In this document: positions 7,762-14,628 of the stretch, piece by piece | Numbering within the stretch: position 1 is the stretch's first letter | How the letters are laid out: each line of letters opens with the position of its first letter | Origin: Actinobacteria bacterium UBA5976 | GTDB taxonomy: Bacteria; Actinomycetota; Actinomycetes; S36-B12; UBA5976 | Reading direction: 5' to 3' | DNA length: 20,519 nt | Assembly (NCBI GenBank): GCA_002430405.1 | Contig: DJBM01000087.1 | Location: 2,483-23,001 of the forward strand | The notes under the pieces: generated by a model | What the model was told of the DNA's origin: nothing | Database searches by the model: none | The model's input: the letters and a program-made list of their open reading frames with translations, nothing else | Translations under genes and position numbers: made by a program

Positions 7762-7917
7762 TTAACCCTTTGGTCGCTTGAAGTAAGCCACGAGATTTTC
7801 AGTGTTCATGCCAGGCACAATTGCGACAAGCTCCCAGCCGTCAAGCCCAAAGTTGTCAAGAATTGCTTTTGTGTTGTGCACCAACACGGGTGCAGTCAAG
7901 TATTCCCATTTTGTCAT
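7762..7917 (-). CDS. DUF4177-type small protein (51 aa)
   Basis: A 51-residue frame, easily missed, begins MTKWEYLTAPVLVHNTKAIL and contains DNFGLDGWELVAIVPGM, then NLVAYFKRPKG. The opening KWEY, central GWELV and ending FKRP are characteristic of DUF4177 proteins, small cytosolic beta-rich proteins of unknown function. It ends 8 nt before the RidA gene on the same strand, and this small gene commonly precedes the RidA gene in actinobacteria. No Shine-Dalgarno sequence is seen at the ATG, but a TATGCT hexamer is placed so that transcription would begin at the start codon. It is probably the first gene of the RidA-crp-nth-Nudix-marP run. Confidence 0.85.
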   Translation of the reverse strand: MTKWEYLTAPVLVHNTKAILDNFGLDGWELVAIVPGMNTENLVAYFKRPKG

Positions 7918-7923
7918 ATTTAG

Positions 7924-7929
7924 AGCATA
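7924..7929 (-). promoter_or_regulatory. -10 hexamer TATGCT, likely leaderless promoter of the DUF4177-RidA unit
   Basis: TATGCT on the minus strand ends 6 nt before ATG 7917, so the message would start at the initiation codon. It lies in the 44-nt gap after whiB4. The -35 is not clear. Confidence 0.4.
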
Positions 7930-7961
7930 CGACAGTTAATGACTAACAAAAAATGTTGGGC

Positions 7962-8267
7962 TTAAGCACCGTGCACAAAAGCCACGGGATCTAAGCGGTC
8001 GTAGTCTTGGCGAGCAGACATAAGGAGCTCCCGCCAGGAGCTGACATTTGATCTACGGCGCAACAGCGCGCGACGTTCCCGCTCCGTCATTCCGCCCCAA
8101 ACACCGAATTCGATTTCGTTATCTAGCGCATCCGCTAGGCACTCAGTTTTAACGGAACAACCAGCACAAATAACCTTCACTCGATTTTGCGCTGCGCCTT
8201 GCGCAAACAATAAGTCTGGATCTGTATCTCGACACGCCGCGCTTCGGCTCCATTCAGCGTTCCACAT
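7962..8267 (-). CDS. whiB4: WhiB-family iron-sulfur regulator, WhiB4/WblA type
   Basis: A 101-residue WhiB-like protein. The four cluster-binding cysteines are C12, C34, C37 and C43 (CxxC then C-x5-C), followed by the G[VI]WGG turn in EFGVWGGMTERERRALL and a basic tail (LLRRR). The stretch CRDTDPDLLFAQGAAQ and ECLADALDN are close to M. tuberculosis WhiB4 and Streptomyces WblA, and the gene is divergent from a class A PBP exactly as whiB4-ponA2 and wblA are. WhiB4/WblA proteins bind an O2- and NO-sensitive [4Fe-4S] cluster and control redox response or development. The N-terminus is shorter than Mtb WhiB4. The ATG at 8267 has only a distant GAGGA. Confidence 0.93.
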   Translation of the reverse strand: MWNAEWSRSAACRDTDPDLLFAQGAAQNRVKVICAGCSVKTECLADALDNEIEFGVWGGMTERERRALLRRRSNVSSWRELLMSARQDYDRLDPVAFVHGA

Positions 8268-8475
8268 TTACGATTCGAATCCTCTCATACTTGGATCTAC
8301 ACCGATCGATTAACTTACGCAAAATAATAAGGTAACTACCGATTGCTTAACTATTGGGGTATTCGCTACCCATGTCAATACCTTGGTGGGAGTTTTTTCC
8401 CCGCAATCTAAATGTTACAAATTAGATATATCCGCGTTTCAGATTGCCAATTAGGCAAGTTACCATTGAGTAGTT
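8268..8475. promoter_or_regulatory. Divergent control region between whiB4 and the PBP gene
   Basis: A 208-bp AT-rich region that must hold both promoters. Toward whiB4, TTGCGT is followed after 17 bp by TAGATC (-10 weak). Two small inverted repeats stand out: GGGTA-TTCGC-TACCC at 8357-8371 and TTGCC-AATTA-GGCAA at 8444-8458. The second is only 17 bp before the PBP start codon. They could be operators or 5'-leader hairpins. No Crp-like site was seen. Confidence 0.4.
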
Positions 8476-10758
8476 ATGGGAAATAAACGCTCAGCCACTG
8501 AACTCAATCGTTTTGGACTTTTGACTAAAATGATTTCTTTTACCGCGCTTGCTGGCATAGTTAGCGCACTTATTGTGCTGCCCGTCGCTGGCGGAATTGG
8601 CTTGGCATCTCGAAATGGTGTGCAAGCATTTAGCGGTTTGCCCAGCGATTTGACCCAAGTTCCATTGCCACAGCAAAACACAATCTTGGATGCTAAGGGA
8701 GATATTCTGGCCGTTCTCTATGCTCAGAATCGAATAGAGGTTCCACTCGAGGAAATTTCTCCACTTATGCAACAAGCAGTAATCGCAATCGAAGATCAGC
8801 GATTTTTCAACCACGCTGGTGTCGATATTCAGGCGACAATTAGAGCTTCGATATCTACTGGTTCAGGCGGTCAAGTTCAAGGTGGCTCAACACTCACGCA
8901 ACAATACGTGAAACAAATTTTGTTGACCGCTGCCACCACAAAAGAAGAGCAACAAGCCGCGACGGCGATATCCATAAATCGTAAATTGCGCGAAGCAAGA
9001 TATGCAATTGGACTTGAGAATGAACTAACGAAAAAAGAAATTCTCGCTGGATATTTGAACATTGCTTACTTTGGCGCAGGTTCTTATGGAGTGGAGATCG
9101 CTTCCCAAAGATATTTTTCTAAGAGCGCACTCGATCTAACACTTACTCAGGCCGCTACTTTAGCTGGGCTGGTGCAAAACCCATCACGTTATGACCCAAC
9201 CCGATACCCAGAGCGCGCCCAGTCGCGCCGCGATTTAGTTTTGAAAGCCATGGTTAATTCTGGATTCATCACGGCAGAACAAGCCGAAATTGCTATCGCG
9301 GTGCCAGTTAGCTTGGACTTAAATCCGACTGAACTTCCTAATGGCTGCACCACCTCTGCCGCTCCCTATTTTTGTGACTACGTTTTGACGGTTTTAAGAA
9401 ACGATCCGATCTTTGGTGACACTCCTGAGGCTCGTGAGAGCCTTTTAAATCTCGGTGGGCTGGTTATCAAAACCACTTTGGATCCCAAAGCACAAAAATC
9501 ATCTCAGGCCGCCGTTGATGAAAAAATTCCTTTTGATGATCCAAGTGGAAAAGCAGCAGCAATAACAATGGTTCGGCCAGGCACAGGTGAAATCACCGCT
9601 ATGGCACAAAATCGAAAATGGGGCCGCAGTGGCGCAGGCTACACCACGGTAAATTACAACACTCCAGTTGACTCAAATGGCACAGTAGGTTTTCAAGCTG
9701 GTTCAACATTTAAGGCGTTCACCATCGCTGCTGCTTTCAAACAAGGCTGGGATCCATTCGAAGTAATCAGCTCTCCAGAGAAGAAAAAATTCGAAGGTTT
9801 TGTGGAATGTGCCACTGGTGACGGATTCGCACCGTATGAAGTGCAAAACTCTACTTCATCTGGCGCATTTGATATGTTGAGCGCCACTGCATTTTCAGTA
9901 AATACCTATTTTGTTGGACTGGAAGAAAAACTCGGATTGTGTGATCCAATCGATATCGCAACAGCTGCCGGAGTCCGGCAAGGTAACGGCCAGGAATTTG
10001 AAAAATTTCCATGTTTCACACTTGGCTGTTTTGATGTCACTACTTTGGACATGTCGGTAGGAATGGCGACTTTTGCGGCTCACGGATTAAATTGTTCACC
10101 TATTGCAATTTCAACAATTACAGATCGCTTTGGTGTTGAGCTAGCCGTGCCAAGTGCAGATTGCAAGCAAACCGTTGACTTGCTGGTTGCTGATAGCACC
10201 ACGGCTGTTCTGGCAGGTGTGATTGATGGACCGCTCGATGGTCGTACTGGTAGGGCTATGGACATTGATCGTCCAGCTGCCGGTAAAACTGGAACTACCG
10301 ATAGTTCAGCTGCCGTGTGGTTTGTTGGTTACACCCCGGACATGGCTGCCTCCGTTTGGGTTGGTGATCCTAGAGGTGGACAGAAATACCCAATGAAAAA
10401 TGTAAGAATTGGTGGCCGGTATTTTTCTCAAGTTTTTGGTTCAACACTTCCAGGTCCGATCTGGCGCGACGCACTAATCGGGGCCTTAGAGGGTACGCCA
10501 AAAACTCCGTGGAAATTGACAACTCTTAATGGTCTAAATGCTGGTGGTGTTGACAATATCATTTCGATGTCAGAGGACGAATGTGGTGGTATAAAACCAC
10601 AAGCACTAATTGCTTGTGAAACGGAAAGGCGCGCTAGGCAAAATGAAAAAGGGCTAGCTGATGGCACCTTGATTATTGACCCAATTACCGGCGCCGTAAT
10701 TCCAAATCCAGCTATCCCAATAGTGGACCCAGCAACGGGTGCTACACCTGTGCCTTAG
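8476..10758 (+). CDS. ponA: Class A penicillin-binding protein (glycosyltransferase/transpeptidase)
   Basis: A 760-residue bifunctional peptidoglycan synthase with a cytoplasmic N-terminus and one membrane segment (about 19-44). The GT51 glycosyltransferase domain shows AIEDQRFFNHAGVD (104-117; catalytic Glu106), GGSTLTQQYVKQ (136-147) and KKEILAGYLN (186-195). The transpeptidase domain shows the active-site GSTFK (409-413, Ser410), SVN (474-476) and KTGT (604-607). It polymerises and cross-links cell-wall glycan outside the membrane. Ten cysteines lie in the external part (291, 300, 445, 489, 513, 518, 540, 563, 703, 714), suggesting disulfides. The Mtb counterpart PonA2 has a PASTA domain; here only a short proline-rich tail follows. 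Position beside whiB4 matches PonA2. The ATG at 8476 lacks a good Shine-Dalgarno sequence. Confidence 0.95.
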   Translation: MGNKRSATELNRFGLLTKMISFTALAGIVSALIVLPVAGGIGLASRNGVQAFSGLPSDLTQVPLPQQNTILDAKGDILAVLYAQNRIEVPLEEISPLMQQAVIAIEDQRFFNHAGVDIQATIRASISTGSGGQVQGGSTLTQQYVKQILLTAATTKEEQQAATAISINRKLREARYAIGLENELTKKEILAGYLNIAYFGAGSYGVEIASQRYFSKSALDLTLTQAATLAGLVQNPSRYDPTRYPERAQSRRDLVLKAMVNSGFITAEQAEIAIAVPVSLDLNPTELPNGCTTSAAPYFCDYVLTVLRNDPIFGDTPEARESLLNLGGLVIKTTLDPKAQKSSQAAVDEKIPFDDPSGKAAAITMVRPGTGEITAMAQNRKWGRSGAGYTTVNYNTPVDSNGTVGFQAGSTFKAFTIAAAFKQGWDPFEVISSPEKKKFEGFVECATGDGFAPYEVQNSTSSGAFDMLSATAFSVNTYFVGLEEKLGLCDPIDIATAAGVRQGNGQEFEKFPCFTLGCFDVTTLDMSVGMATFAAHGLNCSPIAISTITDRFGVELAVPSADCKQTVDLLVADSTTAVLAGVIDGPLDGRTGRAMDIDRPAAGKTGTTDSSAAVWFVGYTPDMAASVWVGDPRGGQKYPMKNVRIGGRYFSQVFGSTLPGPIWRDALIGALEGTPKTPWKLTTLNGLNAGGVDNIISMSEDECGGIKPQALIACETERRARQNEKGLADGTLIIDPITGAVIPNPAIPIVDPATGATPVP

Positions 10759-10792
10759 TCAGGAAATTCTCGACATCTGACAATATGTAGTC

Positions 10793-11254
10793 ATGACCAC
10801 ACTGAAAGAACAACTCCACCTAGATCTCACTGTTTCGATTCGCGCAAAAGATTCCTTGACTTCGGGAACTCTTCGCATGGTTCTTGCTGCAATTACTAAC
10901 GAAGAAGTTTCTGGTAAAGAAGCGCGGGTATTAACTGAGCAAGATTTTATTACAGTTCTTAATCGAGAAGCCAAGAAGCGTAAAGAGGCTGCGAGCGCTT
11001 ACGATGATGCAAAGCGTCCAGAACTCGCCGACAAAGAGCGCGCTGAATTGAAAATCATCCAAGGATATTTACCTGCCGCATTATCAGATTCGCAATTGGA
11101 AGAGATTATCGCTGCTGCAGTACTGCGGGCTGCTGCCGATGGCGCAACTGGGCCTAGTGCTATGGGCGCAGTAATGAAACTTGTATCACCGCAGGTTGCC
11201 GGTCGCGCTGATGGCACCCAAGTTGCAGCTGCCGTTAAATCTGCACTGTCATAA
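10793..11254 (+). CDS. GatB/YqeY-domain protein
   Basis: A 153-residue single-domain protein of the YqeY family. It opens with a helical region (LKEQLHLDLTVSIRAKD) followed by LRMVLAAITNEEV and the charged NREAKKRKEAASAY, then GYLPAALSDSQLEEIIAAA and the C-terminal GAVMKLVSPQVAGRADGTQV. This C-terminal domain is the tRNA-binding tail of GatB in the amidotransferase; free-standing YqeY proteins have no settled function. Length is normal for the family (about 148-153). It starts 34 nt after the PBP gene on the same strand, an arrangement seen in other actinobacteria, where a metallophosphoesterase gene often lies nearby but is missing here. A hairpin follows its stop codon. Confidence 0.9.
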   Translation: MTTLKEQLHLDLTVSIRAKDSLTSGTLRMVLAAITNEEVSGKEARVLTEQDFITVLNREAKKRKEAASAYDDAKRPELADKERAELKIIQGYLPAALSDSQLEEIIAAAVLRAAADGATGPSAMGAVMKLVSPQVAGRADGTQVAAAVKSALS

Positions 11255-11259
11255 CTTAG

Positions 11260-11284
11260 TTGCGGCGGCTCCGCTGCCATGCAA
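11260..11284 (+). terminator. GC-rich hairpin after the YqeY gene
   Basis: TTGC-GGCGGC-TCC-GCTGCC-AT-GCAA folds into a stem with one G-U pair, a 3-nt loop and a 2-nt bulge, starting 5 nt after the YqeY stop. No T-run follows, so it is at best a U-less terminator or an mRNA-end stabiliser. Confidence 0.4.
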
Positions 11285-11290
11285 TAAGTT

Positions 11291-12253
11291 GTGGCCGCGA
11301 GCAATAGTGTTGGGGTTGTGAATTCCTCGCTGAAAACTAAAGTCGCACTCGGACTCGGTGTTATGTACCTAGCGTGGGGAACGACATACATTGGCATTGC
11401 TTTCACAATTGAAACTATGCCGCCATTGATGTCTATGTCATTTCGATTTGCTGCAGCAAGTGCACTTTTAGTTTTATTTCTCGGTTTACGACACGGGTGG
11501 CAATCCCTACGATTGACCCGAAGTCAACTAGCCAGTTCTCTTTTTCTCGGTGTGCTGATGTTAGGCGTGGGGCTTGGCACTATGTCAATGGCAACTAGAG
11601 TCGTTCCGATTGGTGTGGCCTCGCTGATTGTGGCAGCAATGCCGATTTGGACTGCACTGTTTCGCACGCTTGATCGCGATCGACCAAAACTAATTTCGTT
11701 AGCTGGGATTGTTGGTGGCTTAATTGGAATAGCAATCATCATGTTGCCTGGGCAAACCCAAGCACGCCCAGGCGCTGGAGCGGACAACGTCACACTCTGG
11801 ATGTATATTATTTTGTTTGGCAACTTGTGCTGGTCACTTGGTTCTTTCTTGGCGCCACGAATGGATACGCCCGAAAACCCACTTTTGCTTAGTACATATG
11901 AAATGGCTGGGGCCGCCATTGCTTTATTGATCGCTGGCCTGATCCACCGCGAAAGTGTTGGGGATTTCTTTGATGCAAGTTACAGGTCTTGGGGCGGGTG
12001 GGTGTACCTAGTTGTCATTGGATCTCTCGTTGGATACACGGTTTACACCTGGTTGCTTGAGAATGCGCCTATTACTTTGGTATCTACTTACGCATACATA
12101 AATCCAGTTGTCGCAGTTGCACTTGGAATAATGATTTTTAATGAAATACTCACCGTCAACATAATCATCGGTGGCCTAATCGTAATTGCAAGTGTGGCAA
12201 TTGTCGTTGCGATTGAATCAGTTAAGAAACAAAGTCCTTTGCAAGTTCAATGA
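11291..12253 (+). CDS. EamA/DMT-family transporter
   Basis: A 320-residue membrane protein with about ten hydrophobic segments in two EamA repeats (about 20-150 and 165-310). Typical marks are YLAWGTTYIGIAF at the first helix, TRVVPIGVASLIVAAMPIWTA in the first repeat, and ENAPITLVSTYAYINPVVAV followed by FNEILT in the second. Relatives export amino acids or other small metabolites; the substrate here is unknown. The start is uncertain: GTG 11291 is the longest option, while GTG 11318 would place the first helix near residue 9, as usual in the family, and has TAGTGT 7 nt upstream. The 3' end overlaps the convergent aminotransferase gene by 32 bp. Confidence 0.87.
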   Translation: MAASNSVGVVNSSLKTKVALGLGVMYLAWGTTYIGIAFTIETMPPLMSMSFRFAAASALLVLFLGLRHGWQSLRLTRSQLASSLFLGVLMLGVGLGTMSMATRVVPIGVASLIVAAMPIWTALFRTLDRDRPKLISLAGIVGGLIGIAIIMLPGQTQARPGAGADNVTLWMYIILFGNLCWSLGSFLAPRMDTPENPLLLSTYEMAGAAIALLIAGLIHRESVGDFFDASYRSWGGWVYLVVIGSLVGYTVYTWLLENAPITLVSTYAYINPVVAVALGIMIFNEILTVNIIIGGLIVIASVAIVVAIESVKKQSPLQVQ

Positions 12254-13301
12254 TTCGCGCCAGGCCCTCTCGCTCGCCAATGCTGATGCGCACTCCTTCG
12301 CCAGGAAAAGGTCGGATTGCAACTGCAATACCTTCACTCTTAGTAACGAAATCTAGGGTGCGGTCCGCCAATGGTAACCAGACAAAATTTGCCTGACTTA
12401 CTGGCAAGTTAAAACCAAGTTTTGTTAGTTCGGATTCGAACCAGGTGCGCAGGGCAATAACTTGTTCAACGCGTTCAAATAATTCGACCTCATTCTCAAG
12501 AGAGACTACAGCGGCAGTCTGTGCAATGTTTGAAACTCCAAATGGCACCGCGGTTTTTCGCACTGCCTCTGCGATGTGTTTGGGTCCGATGAAATATCCC
12601 ACTCGTAAGCCCGCTAGGCCATACGCTTTGGAAAAAGTCCGTAGCACTCCAACATTAGAATGCTCCTTCATTGTTGCTATGCCATCAATGGCATCTGGGT
12701 CACAATTGAATTCCACATATGCTTCATCAATTACAACCAATATCTCCTGAGGAACTTGCTCTAGAAACTTTGTTATCTGTTGTTGCGTAACTATTCCACC
12801 AGTTGGATTGTTCGGGGTGCAAATAAAAATAACTCGAGTCTTTGGAGTTATCGCTTTCAACATAGCTGCCAGATCGTGCTCACCAGTTGAAGTCAGTGGC
12901 ACTGCAACATTTGTTGCGCCTGCAATTGTGGTGATGATTGGGTAAGCCTCGAAAGATCGCCACGCATACATCACTTCATCTCCAGCCCCTGCAACAGCTT
13001 GGATTATCTGTTGGCACACTCCAACTGATCCCGTACCCGTTGCAACTTCGTCAATGGAGACTGCAAATTTTTCGGCAAGCGCTTTAGTTAATTCTCCACA
13101 AAATGGATCAGGGTAACGATTTATGTCTAACGCGGCCTTAGTAATTGCGGCTAAAACACCTGGAAGCGGGGGGTGTGCATTTTCGTTACTTGAAAGTTTG
13201 TAGGCAGTGAGTCCATTCACTGGCGCTACTTTTTTACCTGCCTTATACGTTGGCAGCTCTGCCATTTCTTGGCGAAGCAGTGGATTAGGTGAATCACTCA
13301 T
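12222..13301 (-). CDS. pat: Aromatic amino acid / histidinol-phosphate aminotransferase (HisC2/Pat type)
   Basis: A 359-residue fold type I PLP aminotransferase. Visible features: YKLSSNENAHPPLPGV near the N-terminus, NRYPD (61-65), CTPNNPTGG (161-169; Asn165 contacts the cofactor), IDEAYVEF (191-198; Asp192, Tyr195), and RTFSKAYGLAGLRVGY (221-236) with the PLP lysine K225 and phosphate-binding Arg233. SQANFVWLPL lies near the C-terminus. The sequence is closest in feel to mycobacterial Rv3772 (HisC2/Pat), an aromatic aminotransferase, rather than to a his-operon HisC, and no his genes are adjacent. Residues cannot fully separate the two activities. Its ATG overlaps the phosphatase stop in ATGA, implying coupled translation. 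Confidence 0.88.
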   Translation of the reverse strand: MSDSPNPLLRQEMAELPTYKAGKKVAPVNGLTAYKLSSNENAHPPLPGVLAAITKAALDINRYPDPFCGELTKALAEKFAVSIDEVATGTGSVGVCQQIIQAVAGAGDEVMYAWRSFEAYPIITTIAGATNVAVPLTSTGEHDLAAMLKAITPKTRVIFICTPNNPTGGIVTQQQITKFLEQVPQEILVVIDEAYVEFNCDPDAIDGIATMKEHSNVGVLRTFSKAYGLAGLRVGYFIGPKHIAEAVRKTAVPFGVSNIAQTAAVVSLENEVELFERVEQVIALRTWFESELTKLGFNLPVSQANFVWLPLADRTLDFVTKSEGIAVAIRPFPGEGVRISIGEREGLARIIELAKDFVS

Positions 13302-14437
13302 TGTCCGAGCCTACGGGTAATCACCACAACTGATACATCGTCGCGATGCCAAGTTACTGAATCCTGGCGAGCGGCTGAGACTATTAAATTGGTTAAATCC
13401 GTTGAACTTTGACTTTGGGTTCCTGAAACTACCGAAGCAACAAGTCCTTGGGTGCCGAACTCTTCGCCTTTACCGTCTTGGGTTTCTAGCAACCCATCGG
13501 AGGCGAGGACGATGCGATGCTGCGCACCAAACATAAATTCCTTGCTGGCCCAGTTTCCTCCAAAGCCACCAAGCATTGGTCCGGTTGGATTCAGCGCAGT
13601 CAATAAGTATTGATGATCAATCCAATATCCAGCCGGATGCCCAGCGTTGACGACCTGTACTGGCAGATGCATGTCATTTGGAATATTGATAATTACTGCG
13701 GTGGCAAGCAGCGCGTCAACATCAGAGAGCCCCGCAGAAACTCGATCCATCACAGTCTCCGGTGGGAAACCGGCCGAAAGCGCAGCAGTCATAATCGCTT
13801 TGATCTGCAATCCGACAACGCCAGCTTCTGGGCCATGACCTGTTACATCGACAATGGCAATAGCGAAGCCTTGTGGCGTGCGAATAACATCCCACCAGTC
13901 CCCTGCGATAGCTCCGGAGGCCGGCATGGTCTGTCCAAAAATATCTAGGCCAGCACTTCGTGAATCCAGAATTGTTGGCGATAGGGCATTTCTCATGGAA
14001 AGAACTAGTGGTGCATCTTGCTCTAAACCCTGCCATGCGGCGCGAGCTAAATCGATTTGGGAAACTAAATTTATTCGCATTGATTCAGCATCTGCTGCAG
14101 CCAGTCTGATCTCAGGAGGATTCGCAACTTCAATTACTTGATGTATTGTGCCGCTGGCAACTAGCCGCAACTCGGTTCGCATTTCGTCTAACGGAGCAAG
14201 TACCCAGCGCTCCAAAAAGATCCAACCTAAAACTAATAGCGTGAGGCTAAAAAGCAGAGAGACACTTAAAGCTGCTGAAAGTTGTTTAGCAACTTCATCT
14301 AATTCCATATTGTTTGCCAACGTGAGTGAAAGTTCAGATCTAGCTCGCAGATATATGATGCGTTCCCAAATTGCAGTGCCAATAAGAGTCACTGCAAAAA
14401 TAGAAATAATTAGTTGCAGTCTTCGGCGAAGCGTCAT
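13298..14437 (-). CDS. Membrane-anchored SpoIIE-type PP2C phosphatase
   Basis: A 379-residue protein with two membrane segments (about 8-30 and 58-77) flanking a short external loop of roughly 27 residues, a HAMP-like stretch (WVLAPLDEMRTELRLVASGT, about 78-97), a coiled linker and a C-terminal SpoIIE/PP2C domain (about 165-375). Metal-binding residues are in place: GDWWD (179-183), DVTGHG (197-202), NAGHP (264-268), ASDGLLE (312-318) and RDDVSVVVI (365-373). Such phosphatases (RsbU, RsbP, SpoIIE) dephosphorylate anti-anti-sigma proteins and so free sigma factors, but no STAS or anti-sigma gene is nearby. The external loop seems too short for a sensor domain, so the HAMP or membrane part may sense. 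The start is ATG 14437 with a -10 at leaderless distance. Confidence 0.9.
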   Translation of the reverse strand: MTLRRRLQLIISIFAVTLIGTAIWERIIYLRARSELSLTLANNMELDEVAKQLSAALSVSLLFSLTLLVLGWIFLERWVLAPLDEMRTELRLVASGTIHQVIEVANPPEIRLAAADAESMRINLVSQIDLARAAWQGLEQDAPLVLSMRNALSPTILDSRSAGLDIFGQTMPASGAIAGDWWDVIRTPQGFAIAIVDVTGHGPEAGVVGLQIKAIMTAALSAGFPPETVMDRVSAGLSDVDALLATAVIINIPNDMHLPVQVVNAGHPAGYWIDHQYLLTALNPTGPMLGGFGGNWASKEFMFGAQHRIVLASDGLLETQDGKGEEFGTQGLVASVVSGTQSQSSTDLTNLIVSAARQDSVTWHRDDVSVVVITRRLGQ

Positions 14438-14444
14438 ATCTAAA

Positions 14445-14450
14445 AGTGTA
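14445..14450 (-). promoter_or_regulatory. -10 hexamer TACACT, possible leaderless promoter of the phosphatase gene
   Basis: TACACT on the minus strand ends 7 nt before ATG 14437, with no Shine-Dalgarno sequence between. It would start transcription at the initiation codon of the phosphatase-aminotransferase pair. The -35 is weak. Confidence 0.35.
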
Positions 14451-14461
14451 GAGGCTGGTTA

Positions 14462-14581
14462 TCAGGCCTGAACGAGTTCGCTTAAGGCTTGTCTGAATAG
14501 CGAAGAGTGTGAGTCCACTTGCTCTTGCGAAGTGGCTGGGCGCTCTAGCAAGTTGGCTAAATTAATGCGATTGATTTGGGT
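14462..14581 (-). other. Unexplained small reading frame between dnaB and the phosphatase gene
   Basis: A 39-codon open stretch plus TGA stop (14464-14462) with coding-like composition. The first codon is ACC at 14581 and TAA at 14584-14582 lies immediately upstream. Readable parts include INLANLLERPATSQEQVDSH and SSLFRQALSELVQA. No ATG or GTG lies near its start. TTG 14551 would give 29 residues, ATT 14566 would give 34. Reading through the TAA, ATG codons at 14605 and 14596 are in the same frame. It may be a small protein with a rare start, a gene broken by one nonsense change, or chance. The end looks amphipathic-helical. Function unknown. Confidence 0.3.
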
Positions 14582-14628
14582 TTATGTAGTGGACATGATC
14601 CGCATCTTTTAAAGACAAGAAATAAAAT

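Noticed and set aside
7925..7961. A terminator after whiB4 (AACA/TGTT around a T-run)
   Set aside because: The stem is only 4 A/T-rich pairs and would be unstable.
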